64,000 nt of DNA, taken from the NCBI RefSeq assembly GCF_907165205.1, contig NC_058193.1, positions 38,767,021 through 38,831,020 on the forward strand. The letters run 5' to 3'. The notes under the pieces were generated by a model. That model was not told where the DNA came from and made no database searches. It saw only the letters and a program-made list of their open reading frames with translations. The position numbers were made by a program, and so were the translations under genes. This DNA comes from Coccinella septempunctata. Its lineage: Eukaryota > Arthropoda > Insecta > Coleoptera > Coccinellidae. Of the stretch, positions 12,561 through 25,800 are shown in pieces (within the stretch, counting starts at the first letter, position 1; each line of letters starts with the position of its first letter).

Positions 12561-13242
12561 CGAGCTTGGTCCAACTTTGACCTAACCTAACCTATTTGGT
12601 ATAGGTACCAACAACTGGTGGGCCGTGGGGGCTGTTTAGACCCCAAAAATGTAGGATTTTTCCAAATGCTGCCACAACCATAGGACAAAGAGTGTCTAGT
12701 GAAGGACAATAAATATTTAAACGTGAAGATACATTACTACACTTCACCATAAATTCCTGAATTTCAATAAAATTCCGTCAACTCTAATGGTTCCCCATTG
12801 AGCTATTAGAAACGATCATTCCAAAAGAGGAACTCGCGAATTTCCCACATAGGAAATTCATCCAAATTACTTTCCACATATTTGGCACCACTTTCCGTCA
12901 CATACCACGCCAACGGATAAAATTCCATGAACGATTCCAATTCAGATTACACGGTATAAATCCACAATTTATTATCCTTATTTTTCGAAGCATCAGAGTG
13001 TCGCGAGGAGGCCATAAACACATCGAGAACATAACGTTTAATGAGCCCCATAAAAATGAGTTATCGATGAAATATCTCGCGGAAAACAAGGGACCCTCTG
13101 AAACATCCGAAATTAATTTTCCTTGAGTATTTCGAGTTTCCCACATAATATTTCGCGATTGGTTTGATATTTTTTATTTCCAGTTTGTATGCGCGATACA
13201 AATATTGGCACTTGGTAAATATCCAGAGAATTGATTACTCAC
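12561..13242. other. Region beyond the GPCR donor site
   Basis: On the minus strand this is the start of the intron following the GPCR coding exon. I searched for the expected seventh-helix exon (an NFILY-like stretch) here and further left and did not find it. Confidence 0.5.
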
Positions 13243-14188
13243 CTAACGGTCTGTAGCATTGTTTTTCGAATTCTTCCAATATAGCACTCAACAATCCAAG
13301 AATAGCCTGAGGAAACTCAGTTATTAGGAAGAGGAACAACAGCGCCAGCAACATGTTCGAAGTTCTATCGGCCTGCTTAACTTTCTTCTTCTTGTTGGTC
13401 AACAACCCCGAAGTCTTCATGTCTTTCAAGTTGACGACAGTCTGCAACAGAACCTTTTTCCTCTTTTTGGTCTCTACCAGTATGGAGACTAGTTTCCACG
13501 ATAGATGAGTGAGCAGGATGCATGGTACCAATTTTATGACGACACTATACACCCAAAAACTTATAACTTTGGCTGTTTCACTGGCGATGTCTGTGACGTA
13601 AATCAGTTCGCTTCTAACTTCACCTTTGTACGTCTTGAGGTCTTCCCTCTTTATGATCTTACCGGATGAATCGCAAGTTTGATTGTGATGTCTTATTGTA
13701 AGGGAGAATATGATGGGGCTGCATATTATTGGGGCACACACATACACTATCACAATAACGTAGAAAGTTCTCTTAAGCCCGAACCAGACTCTGGTGTTGT
13801 GTGGCTTAGAAATCGTGACATACCTCCAGACTGCCAAAATGACGGTGAGACAACAAGAGATAAAATGAACGATTTGACTGAAGAGAGCGTGGAAAAACAT
13901 GAAGAGGGCCCAGTTGTGGCTGAAACTCCCCACATAGTTCCTCCTCTCCTTGTTGAAATACCTGTGTAAGCTGAACGGGATATACTCCAGCATCACCAGG
14001 AGGTCAGCGACGGCCAGCCCAGTCAGGATCAAGTTCGTAGGCCATCTCATGTCCTTCCTTAGCAACACCGTCATCATCAAGACGTTGGCGATGGACCCGA
14101 ACACGCATAGCGTCAGACTCAAGACCCCATGCAACTGCTCGTAAGATTTGGAGAAGTTTGTGAGGTTGCAGTAGGTGGTGATGTTCAT
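13243..14188 (-). CDS. Myosuppressin/FMRFamide-type G protein-coupled receptor, N-terminal exon (partial)
   Basis: A rhodopsin-class peptide receptor, expected in the plasma membrane and coupling an amidated neuropeptide to G proteins. The exon encodes 315 residues plus one base, from ATG at 14188 to a clean donor (TTAG|GTGAGT) at 13243. Seen in the protein: N-glycosylation sequons at N2, N8 and N11; TM1 about residues 20-44; TM2 with LAVADLLVMLEYIPF; TM3 ending AVWRY in place of DRY; a long basic third loop; and TM6 with LITEFPQAIL. The LAVADL...EYIPF, WRY and TEFPQ signatures are those of insect myosuppressin receptors and nematode DMSR receptors. The exon stops at PLG, where these receptors continue into the seventh helix; that exon was not found, so the gene is incomplete here. 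The ligand is inferred from family only. Confidence 0.88.
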
Positions 14189-17100
14189 GGTTCTACTGGT
14201 GGGTCGTGGTGGTCAGCGCATGGAGCCTGATGGAGCGCCGTGTACCATACTGGTTTGCGGATGGGACGCAAGTGATCTTCGAATGTTTGGCGGGACGCCG
14301 CAGAAAAGTTTCGAACGCAGGCGTGTGGAGACGTCGGTTCAGGGCGTCGCGACGCGAGGTGGGTTCGAAATCTAACTCGATTTGAATGGTTTGATTATTC
14401 GTCAGAGGTAATTGTCTTATTGTCGACGAAAGTTTGTTAGGTCTTGAAATAGACGAGATAGAATTATGCGAATTTACGTCATTCGAAATTCCAAACTTTG
14501 AACTTTTCTTCATCGGAAAATACTTCTCACTGCGTGAATATCAACAAGGATTGAAAGAGGCATATTGGAAATGCTTCGAGTCGTCTATAATTTCATCGTA
14601 AAACTGCAGATTTTTTCAAGAAATAGCTGAAGAGTCGTTTTTATAACAAATAACTTTTGTTGGAACCACCTGTGATCATATTTTACATCCAATTTGAAGA
14701 TTCGTGTTTAGAGCCATCTAGTGTAGATCTACCTACATGATTTTGACTAACGATGAAACAGATAGCGTAGGTGTAGCAGTGAAAAATTCATGGTTAGTGG
14801 AAATCGAACAGTTCTCATTTTGATTTGATGGACTTATTTCTCGGAAACGGTCGGTAAACAATGAAATATCTCGTTACAAACTATTTCACAATCCGATTAC
14901 TACTTGTGTTACTAATTGTAATTAGTAGTAATTACTATACGATAACCCATTATGGAGTATGCAGGACCTAATGAAGTCAATTCGATGAAGTGATGACATT
15001 TTTCATACATTTCCTCACTCTGAACAGCTTCGCCAAATATCGAACCACTCCACCTGTCTTTTTGTATTCCTGTGAATACAAGGCATGTATTTTTCTGCTT
15101 CAAGCAAATTCTCGGAATTCTTACCCTTGGGAATGTTTTCTAACAAGGTTATATTATACCTAATTGGATGTTTTCTTCTCTACTATCCATTATTTAGAGA
15201 ATGAAAACTGCGGAAATCAGTGAGTTGGAAAACTTTCAAATAGCGTAGGTCGAAAGTTGGAACTTCTCCGATATATATGGAGAGGATTCCGAAAAAGAAA
15301 GACTCTGGTATGTGTCATTATCTATCATCAAGTTGTCCAGAATTTATCAAGAGGATAAATGGATATCAATCCACTACCTACTTATGGTCGTGGAGAATGT
15401 GGTACTCAAATAAATTGATTTAGGTATGTTGAATTGCTCTCTTTTTTATATAATAAAATAATATGTTCATTCGAAGGATTTTCGATAGATTTGTGATTAT
15501 TTAAAACCCATTACCAGTTTATACCGACGAAAGTTCAAGGATTTTCGATTGAACCCGAAACCAATCAATGCGAACATTCCCCAACAGTTTAATGGAGTTT
15601 TCAACTATACAATAATGATTTCATTCTTCCTTCAAATTCCCAAACTGACTCGCACGCTGAAGGTAATTAGACTTGCGTTCAGGCAATTCGTTAGAGGGTG
15701 GAAGTTTGGCAGATTAAAATTTCAATATGTTCGTACAGTCAGTTAAGGTAACTTGAGGATCATTATGTGGTTGAACTCGGTTAGGAAAAAATAATTGAAC
15801 TGCACTTCTCATCGAGACTCAAGCTGGGAATGACATACTGTTTCCATCTTATGAGTTTTACACAAAGACGTCTTCTCTTCGTTTAGAAGTTTAGATTGTC
15901 ATCATTGAAATAGCATTCATCAAAAATTACGAAGAACCTCCCATATCTCCCAGTTATATGAAGGAACAAGGAAAGCAAATGGAAATGGAAAATAGGATCC
16001 AGTATTCACTAAGTAAAGGAGCAAGCGACAGCTATTATCGTAACTAAGCAATGAAACTCTACCAGAACCATTTGGATATGTGCAACTCGTACATCCTGAC
16101 ACTATGTTCACAACATTAGCGAAAGACAATCTACGAAATTAGCTGTGACATGTGGTAACTTCAAGGGCCAACTTCAGCACGTAGTTCTCCTAGTATGAAC
16201 CTCCAATGTGGCTTATTCCCAATGTAATCATCACACGGAAACCTGTTATCTTATGCTGATTCGTTGGAATTGAACAGAATCTTCGGTTCTGCTAGACACC
16301 CAATTAGACCCAATTCAATATTATGTTTGCTCACGAAGCCACAAAGAGGTAAATGAATATTCCCTGCAGTTCGAAGATCAAACAAAAACATGTGGAAAAT
16401 TGATGAGGGAAATTCAGATGCCTTTGGATTCCGTTTGGTTTGATCACATAATTATAATGCAAGCTGGATAGTATAGCCTGTATAGGCTGAGAATTTGTCA
16501 AAAATCATCCCTCTTCATTCCAGGTCAGAACTACAAGCATGAAAAACAATATGGAGTTTTATTATTGTGTTAAATCATCATATTCCCTGTCTACACGTGT
16601 GAAGTCTTCATATTACCAGTTCACGAATTTATTTCCCAAGATTTCCGAGTAAATTCAAATTGAACTTGGATTTGCACTCTAGAGTGTGGAAGAGAAAGAT
16701 CTAATAACCATAAGTTTCTATAAGTTAGCTCTGTCTGCCTACCTTTCGGAAGGTGTAAATTTAACTTCACTTCCGAAGTAGATTCAGGAAAGTTATCCAA
16801 TTTCAGAATGTGATATTTGTCTCAATGCTCGATGAGAAAAACAAGGACTAACTGAAGATCCTCTGATGACAGAGAAAGACTAATAGGATGCAATCCAAGT
16901 TTAATTGACTATATATATGCTCATTTATTTATACAATTACTTATAGTGGAGGTTATCCTACAGGCAAAACACAATTAGGGGTTCAGTCATACGTAAAGTC
17001 AAAACATGTAGATATACCTAATGTCCGTTATGCCAGCAATAAATTCGGAGAAATTTATGTTCAGAACAAATTGAAATATAACAAGATTTCCTTGATAAGA

Positions 17101-17795
17101 AAGACATATGATACATGATTATCAGTCAAATCTTTTTTTAAATAGTGAATAACGATGATAGTAATTTTGTGTGCATGTTGGTTTAGGATTTTCCTCAAAT
17201 TCTTGGTTGAAAATACTCATTCGTTTCCACTCGAGCAAAAGCCAGTATTCAAGGTCAGTGCAATTTCCCCCCCGATTTCCCCGACAAAATCGAAGCCTAA
17301 TGGTATTATTCTAATTTGCGAATTACCTGTTGTGCGACAAAACAGGATCTCAAGTCCTTCCTAACGACCCTGGTGACCTACTTGATCCCGCCCATTATTT
17401 CCACATAAATTATCCATTTCGTTGTAATACGAGCCTAACGACTTTAACCCCTGCTCAGTTGAATTGAATTGAGAGTCAATCGTTGGCATAGATATACTAA
17501 TGAAACTGCAAACCAGCAGGAAGAGCAGGTCCAAACAGGCTGATGGAAATTAGGTTGTCACAAGGATTATCTGTGGTTAAGGGAAATTCGAAACTGATGA
17601 GTGGGAAGCACAAGACTTTCTCACGAAGTTTGTGAGGGCAAAAAGTTGTAGTGCCAAAAAATTTTTTTGTTTTCTTTGATTTTGATGAAACTCTGTTTTT
17701 ATATTAAGTCAATGGAGCAGATTACGATGCTGCAATTAGTTTTTCCCTAGCTTCCCTAGTTTGGAAATAAATCAACTAAAACCGGAAAAATCCAG
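14189..17795. other. Intergenic, nothing recognised
   Basis: Sequence upstream of the receptor exon, presumably holding its promoter or 5' exons. No second gene, tRNA or repeat was identified. Open frames at 15549-15746 and 15920-16129 have no coding features. Confidence 0.55.
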
Positions 17796-18434
17796 AAAAA
17801 TAGGTCAATTTGGATAGCTGTAACTAATTGGAAAATTACTTTTGATACATGCTGATTTTTTTGGTTATAGATTGGTTCTTTGAGAATACAAAGACCTATT
17901 TTTCATGACTCTATCGCAAAAACTCTGAAGTTTATGATTTTTTTCGCGAAGGTCTAATTTTATGGATTTTCCGCAGCCGATATCTCGGAAAATACATTTT
18001 TTTTTAATTTTCTGTCAGCGGAATCGTAATCTACGCCCTTGAATTACCCAAAAAATCAAGTTTCATCCAAATCGAAGAAAAAAAATTTTAGTCGAAAAAT
18101 CGAAATTTTTCCAATACATATGTATGGAAATTTTGTCAAAATATGAAATTTCTCCTATTCATATAAAAATTTGTTTTTTGGGTAATTCAAGGGCGTAGAT
18201 TACGATTCCGCTGACAGAAAATTAAAAAAAAATGTATTTTCCGAGATATCGGCTCCGGAAAATCCGTAAAATTGGACCTTCGGGAAAAAAATCATAAAAT
18301 CCAGAGTTTTAGCGATAGAGTCATCAAAAACGGCTCTTTGTATTCTCAAAGAACCAATTCATAACCAAAAAAATCAGCATGTATCAAAAATCATTTTCCT
18401 ATTAGCTGCAGCTCTCCAAAGTTGACCTATTTTT
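17796..18434. repeat. Large near-perfect palindrome (about 640 bp)
   Basis: The left arm, about 17796-18056, is the reverse complement of the right arm, about 18174-18434, at roughly 85-90% identity by eye. Matching blocks include GATACATGCTGATTT, CTTTGAGAATACAAAG and GTCAGCGGAATCGTAATCTA. The roughly 117-bp middle contains a smaller palindrome centred on CATATG at 18117-18122, so symmetry extends almost to the centre. A transcript would fold into one long hairpin. No ORF; most likely a foldback-type element or an inverted duplication. Confidence 0.93.
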
Positions 18435-19862
18435 GCACTAACCCTTGGTATAAGTCTACGTTTTGTCGAGAAGTGTAAACTGATTTTTTCATTATTTTCA
18501 TCAAATAATGAACTGAATCACATCAGTGGGTGAAGGTCAAAAAATAATGCAAACAACAACCTGAGAGTACGTATTTTGTCCATGTTCTATTTTGTAAGAG
18601 AATGAACCCCTGGATGGTATGACATAAAAATATCTTCCTGGACTATATTCATGGGAAATCTGCCATAAATACATCGATATAATGTGGGGTCTGCAACAAA
18701 GCAATAAATACCGAATGCTTATCGTACAAACAGAATAGAAATTTCAGCATTTATCGAGCTGCGTCTTCAAAGCGTGAATATAAAATATTCAAGGGTTTTT
18801 CATCGAGGGGATAATGGATTGAGAGGATTCAGATGTCTTGAGTGTTCAACCGTCTATAAAGGATGTGTTAACTGAAGGATATAGATACAGGCGATTTATC
18901 ATGGTTTAACAGGTTTACTTAGAGGAATCTTCAAGCTTTAAGCTTTTGAAATGATTGATGCAACAGAAGAGGCTAATGAAGATTTATTATATTTTGCAGA
19001 TGGAGTTTTTCAGATCAACGCAAGGAGAAATATGTTGATCGAATTAGGCGAACCAATTCTGGAGGTTTTTATTGCCGAAGACAAGGAAGAAGTGGAAAAC
19101 ATTTTCATGCAATTTCCATTCACTCAGTAATACATATTAGAGGAATTTCTTCGCATGAAATTTATAATTAGCACATTTTTCAGTCGATCCCATTCTTTTT
19201 TTTTGCGCGTTTCAGCATTGTGCTTCCCCAATGAATGTATATTCCAGTACTGGGAAACTAAATGTGAAATCTCATGGAATAACGGATTCTGAGAAACATG
19301 AAATGAAGGATTTTTGGAAACATATTTTAAACCGCTTTTCCTCAATGGGAGAGGCTGTATATGCATTTCTCGGAAATCATTGCAAACAGAGTAATACATT
19401 ATGCAGGTGAAATTTCATCCACTCGTTTCGTGTTCCTTATTTTAGCATACCTTGTAATTGTACACATATGAGCGTTGTTTTAACAACTATATATATGGGA
19501 TAATTTCCATCACAATTTTTGGTGGAATTTGAATTATCGTAAAAGGAAATTCAGAAGTTACGTTAATCCTAAAGAAGGAGCTCTTAGTGTGCCTCAGAAA
19601 TAACCTCGTCAATCGTCTCAGGGATGAGCTTTACCTCGTGAAGTTGAACATTTTGTGGGATTCCCAAATTTTGTACAGCCCCCGTATGTTTCCCAAACTA
19701 ATTTCTGAGAAATTAAAGGACGTTAATCATCTGTGTTTGAACTACGATTCACACAATTTATACGAGGTTGAATTACAACTGATAACGACTTATTTATCAA
19801 AATACGATGATGCCATTCTAGTAATAATCGGCATTTTCTTTCTGCCCATCGCGGACAAAGAT
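18435..19862. other. Intergenic upstream of the aminopeptidase gene
   Basis: No gene recognised. This stretch presumably contains the promoter of the aminopeptidase-like gene, but I found no convincing TATA/Inr pair. Confidence 0.5.
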
Positions 19863-22800
19863 ATGAATATTTTACGTACGTTTCTGTTTTTAACCGTAAC
19901 CGGAGCAGTTGTTTTAGCCACGAACGGTGAGTGTACTATACTCAACTCCATAAATCTAGTCATCTTGATTGTTTAATGCGTGAGTGACTTCATAGACTGC
20001 AGTTAATCATTTGTTAGAATTCGATATTTCTATTGGAGATTGGCTAAAAATAATTGGAAAGAGTGCTTCTGTTCGCTTTTGTAGGAGAGACTGCTAAAAA
20101 TACTGGGGAACCGTATAAATATTGAAAAAATCTCTATAGAATCGAGTGAGATCTGGTTAGTGTGGGGGAAGATTTACTACCTGCGTTGATTCTTCAAAAC
20201 CAGATCATTCTTTCAGCGAGATTGTGCAAGTGCTATCTATACGTCATATTTTCCTTGACGAATGGGTCTTACTCATTTTATTTCGGTGGAGAGAATTGGC
20301 CATCGTGTGATTTCACACAACTTTACTTTATGGAGATCTAAATCGTTGTTCATTAGCTACAAAAAACCATATTCGATGATCAAATGAGCAAGTTTCGTTG
20401 ATAACTCACACGCAGCTTGTCTTATTTCATTTCAACATCGAATTGTCCGAAGTTTAAATACTGACACTCTTAACCTATACAACAACTGAACTCGAAAAGG
20501 GTCTTTGAATAGGCTGAAAGAAAATTAGGATTCGACAAGCTCTCGCTGGAAATCTTGAGGTATTTGTGTATTCAGCACGCAGTCGTCAACTTCATCATTG
20601 TTGTTGTTTTGTTCCCATTTTAACACTCCTCTGGCGCCACTGAAATTCTGCATTCAAGAGGATGATTTCTCTGAAACTCATCTTTAACTATTTCGCAGTC
20701 ACATTCCAATTTTGCAAATTACCCTCCACTAATTAGTCTTCTTCAATAAAATGCCACTGAAAAAGACCTTCTTGCTTCATTCAGTCTAGACTTTGTGCTC
20801 TCAACGCAGATTACATCGTGCATCAGAGATCAGACAAATTTGGTGTACCCATGAAATACCTACGAAATAAGTACTCTCAACGAGGGGTATGGTGTCAAAA
20901 GCGAAAATTTGACCTGTAGGTATATAGGGGGGATTGGCTAGGACAGCCTGTCAGGATAGTAAATATAGCTTAACATCTTCTACAAATTTCGACCGAAACA
21001 ATTTTTTCTAAGTTGATGAGTTTCGTTTTATCATCAAGGGAAGATTCTGGTCTAGTCTAACCTTATTCATATTTCTTATCACCTCTGTCTATTTCTAGAC
21101 GAAATTGATTATGCAGTTCTGTCGATAACGTAGTTGATTTCCGTTTTCCTTCGATTGTTTCTTAATAATTCTGGAATCTATCTTAGGTAAAAGCATAATT
21201 TCCTAATAGACCCTTCGCATCAGTTTGGGATAAATTGTCCAAATTATTAAATAAAATATCTATTGGGTCTCAATACAGAAAGAACTTCTTTCTGGGGTTT
21301 CTTCAGAGTTTAGTTGTTTGAAATTAGGGATTTTGTGGATTCTGAACTGTCTTCCCGATCATAACAAGTATGCACTCTACATGGATAATAAACAAGATCA
21401 GCTTTAAATATGAATAATAACCCCCAATTACCATGGTCGTAATCTGAATATGAATCCATTTATATGGCGTCCCAACACGTATATCAATATTAATTCAAGC
21501 TAGATTTTCTCCGATGGGGCTTCTCCAGTTTGTGTGGCTCCATACAGGGGTATTATTGGCCGATTATGTGATCGTGTATCCTATTTTCCACGAGATAAAC
21601 GGGACGTTGTTATAGTTGGCCTGAATTCTGTGAATTAATTGGTGAACACGTTTTCCAAATTCGTTGTCTACCACAACATATACTAAGCGACAGTCGAGTA
21701 GGTTGCAACAACTCTTTAACAGATCCAAGTGTGGTATCACACCAATGTAATGAAATTCCATGTCAAAATAGTAAATTAATTAGGTATATTGCATAACTTT
21801 CAGACACAGCAAGATACCGCTTGCCAGAAGAAGTCATCCCCCTGTCTTATGAACTCAAATTGCAACCCTTAATCGCCCAGGATTACTTCAAGGGAGAAGT
21901 TTACATCAACCTCAGTGTAACATCCCCAGTTGCCTCGATTTATCTTCATGGCAGTGATCTGAATATAATAGAGGCGAAAATCGTTGGTGACACCGAGAAA
22001 GTTAACTACGACATCCTGAAGGATTATCAGCTGATAAGGATCTACCACGAAAATGGAGAGAAGATATTGGCCGGTGATTATCTCCTTTATTTCAAGTATG
22101 AAGGCTCCCTGCTCCACCAGGATCAGATGGGGATGATCAAGGGGTTGTATTCCAACAAGAATGGGACTGAGTGAGTGGAATCTTTTCGAAATGTAACAAA
22201 CATGAATGCAACATTTTTTTTATTTCATAAAGAACAAATGTATGATATTTCCTAAGTGTTTTTTTCACAGAGTTCTTATGGTAACCGATTTTCAACCCAC
22301 TCATGCCCGAAGAGCCTTTCCATGTTTCGATGAACCAGCCCTGAAGGCAATCTTTAACATCAGTATTGTCACGCCCGATTCATCCTGGAGAGCTCTCTCA
22401 AATGCCGAAGAGATTGTGAGTAAGACTACACGAAACCCGGAAAAATAACTCTTTCCTCACTAAACCATCGAAAACTATCACCAAAAATCATTGAATGAAG
22501 TCCATCTCCCATAAAAACTGTGTGGAATATACAGGCTTCACAGCTAACACGTTTCTACCCTTCCATCAATTTTGCAGGGACACGAACAGACCCCTGAAGG
22601 TGTCCTTTACCGTTTCAAAAGTACGCCGCTCATGTCTGCCGAAGTGACCTCGTTTGTGGTCACCAAAATGGGATTTCTAGAAAACTCATACCCGCATAAA
22701 GACGGGTTGTTGAAGATCAGGACTTTCTTGAGCAACGCCAAGGAGGAGAATCAAACGTTCGTTTTGAATTTCGCCTACGAATGTGTCAAGTATTTCGAGG

Positions 22801-25800
22801 AATTCACGGGGGTTGCTTATCCCATGTCAAAAATAGGTAAGAGAACATTAGGATTAGTATTTATGTTGTGGTTATGGGTTGTGGCACAGTAGAAAGTGTC
22901 TCAATTGCCAAAATAGGTAGCACTATGAGATTTTGCATATCCTAAGACTGCTGTGTACTAAATTCAGTGATTTTCGTATAACCAAATTCTGGGATTCTGG
23001 GTTGGATTAATCCTGGTACACCCTGTATTACCCAGGTTATATGTGAGTTGCTTTTCGACTGAGACAAATGATAACGAACTTTTAGGATAAAGACTTGAAA
23101 ATGGCCCATTATCATATCAAATATCTTCATATAAACCATCAGACAGATTGAAAATCATCAATTCCACACTATCGAATGATTTTACACAGATGGGTGAAAA
23201 TCCCCAGAGGGATCATCCTCCTGCTAGTTTTACGACCTTAAAATCTCAGTCGAAAACTCCTCCGTTTCTACAACATCTAACAAAATTGCAACTCAGTATG
23301 CAAGTCGTGTGAACGGCCATCATAAATAGAGATATTCCCAAGGGAGTTAGCTCCATAAATCGGGAAATCACTTTTGTATTTTCCTAGGAGAAATACAGCC
23401 GTACTAAATAATATTAGCAGTTCGTTGCTTGTGCCGAAACGGCAATATTTCTTTTTACGCAGTGGGAATTACGACAGACAGAAAAGTTCACTTTGGGGAA
23501 ATGGATGCCCTGCATTGATTTTTTATTCATCCAGAAATATGAACACAGAAACAGATTTATAACCACTGAAGTACTCACAAATAGCAAAAGATACATCGTA
23601 CAAAGAACAGAGACTAATCAACACATCCAAAAATAAAAATCAAAAACATCACATACCTACAGGTCGAACAACTACAGAATCTGCAGATTTCCGATCCATC
23701 AAACTGTCTGGTGAGGGTCTATATTTGTCGAAGAAAATGGAAAGCAGGGAAAACCTAGATGATGGTATGTTATGGTTAGCCGCAGACGTAAATTCGTTTA
23801 CCCAGAGGGAAGCTTTAATGAATGCAGAAATATGAGGGTTTTTACGATTATCCATCTTGGTTATCTCGGGACTGAGCAAGATCTAATCTTGCCCCAGTCT
23901 TACCTTTTTTCTTATTGCAGGATCATCCGAATGAGATGAAAATGAAGTTTAATGTCTACGAACATTAAACCGTATAAAAACGAATGACAGCATTTTATTT
24001 CATGCTTGCGACGATTCACGAGCCTATTCCAGTTATGCCTATAGGAACAATCAATTGTTGAGCAGTGTAGTTTAAATTTCGCTGATTCCCACACCGTATT
24101 CGATACGATAATTGATAATGAAGTCATTACCGTCTCAACAATCATGGGACAACAGGAGTACAGGAGTTGAGGCAGATCTGTGACATTATATGCTATTCAG
24201 CAATCAAAATTAGTGCTCTGCAATTAACCTGATCTCCACTAATTTATTTATTGGATTGAGATTGAAATCCCCTGATATTCTATGGAACCTAGAACTGCAT
24301 CTTCAACTTTCAGCGTTTGGGCAATTCAATATCCATTCAAAATCGATCTCACATAAACTTCACTCCGATAGAGTATACTCGTAAAATTAAAAGAAAACAT
24401 TATTTCTGTATTCTGATCTTGCTTCATCTCGAAATTTACTATCCTCTGTTCCTCGAGTGTCTAGGAAACGAGACCGAAAAAGTCTAAGCTCCTTCAATGA
24501 AAACCGTAAAAGAGACGTAAACTGGTGATGTACGTTAATAAGGTTATATTTTACTTTGAATGAGCTCTTCCTCAGAATAAGCCCTTGACAAAAACTGGGC
24601 TTGCTATGGATTAATGTTATAGTTCCATTCGAGATGCAGTTTCCTACTCTAGTTTCTCCGGAAAATACCCTGGAGAGAATTTTTATGGGGTATAAAATTC
24701 GAGAGAGTATATCATCTAGTCAGAAACCCTTGAATAGAATTTAAGGTTCTTATTTTACTGCTGTATAATTGCCATTGATATAGCCATTATTTTGTCCGCA
24801 GATTTCATCGAGTATGATAAGAAGTTCACAGCAACCGAGTACTGGGGACTGACGACTTTCAAAACTGGCCTACTGAATCCCACTCTGGACATTTATGACA
24901 CCCGTCAAATATCCATCGTAGTAGCTCACGAGTTGACTCATTACTGGTTCGGTAATTTAGGTGAGCAAATATTGTTTTCATTTTTTTTTACGAATATATG
25001 AAGGCCAATCTCAAGGTTGTACTGAAATTGAGTTTGACCTGTCGAATCCACCTAATTCAATGAATTTCCTGTTTGTTACTAAAACAAACTGTGTTATCTT
25101 CCTGAGACGAAATTCTAAGATGAAGCTAACCCTAACAAGTATAACCACTCACCCAGAAATCCCTGAATGCCAGTTTCCTCACTGAAAATTCTCCAGAAAT
25201 GTATTAACGTAGAACCACGAAACTCCCAGGGCCTGTTTACTCGACTTCGTAATGTTTTAACTACTCAAATTGGTGCAGTGATGAAGCATTATCCCTTCCG
25301 AGGTCGAAGGTATATTTACCCTAAGTTTCCAGCAACTCCAGAACTAAATTGGACACATACCGAAATATTGCGTTTATCTTAGGGAACAATCACTGAATTC
25401 GATCAAATATTTTATTAGGATTTCCATTATAACCTACATTATTTTTTTCAGTTACGAATAAATGGTGGAACGATATATGGTTACAAGAAGGATTTGCTCA
25501 ATATTTGTCACTCAAAGTAGTAGACGATATTCTGAACACCACGAATGTAAATATTTAAGTCTATCTCCTGCAAACATGAATTACTAATTAGTTGATTTCA
25601 GGTAAATGAATATCCCTTAGATTACACCACTACAGTATTCAAACATGATGCAGATGCTGAGGATATTAAACCAATAGTGGCAAATTGTACAACCCCTAAG
25701 GATATCATGATACAATTCAATGATATTACCTATATTAAAGTGAGTATTGAAAAACGAACAAACACAGGTTCATTAATCTCAAAATTCTCAAAATCTCAAT

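Noticed and set aside
13679..13969. Plus-strand open frame overlapping the GPCR exon
   Set aside because: Complement of the receptor coding sequence.
23374..24145. Several 60-77 codon frames in aminopeptidase intron 4
   Set aside because: Inside an intron whose flanking exons join in frame; none shows M1 family residues.
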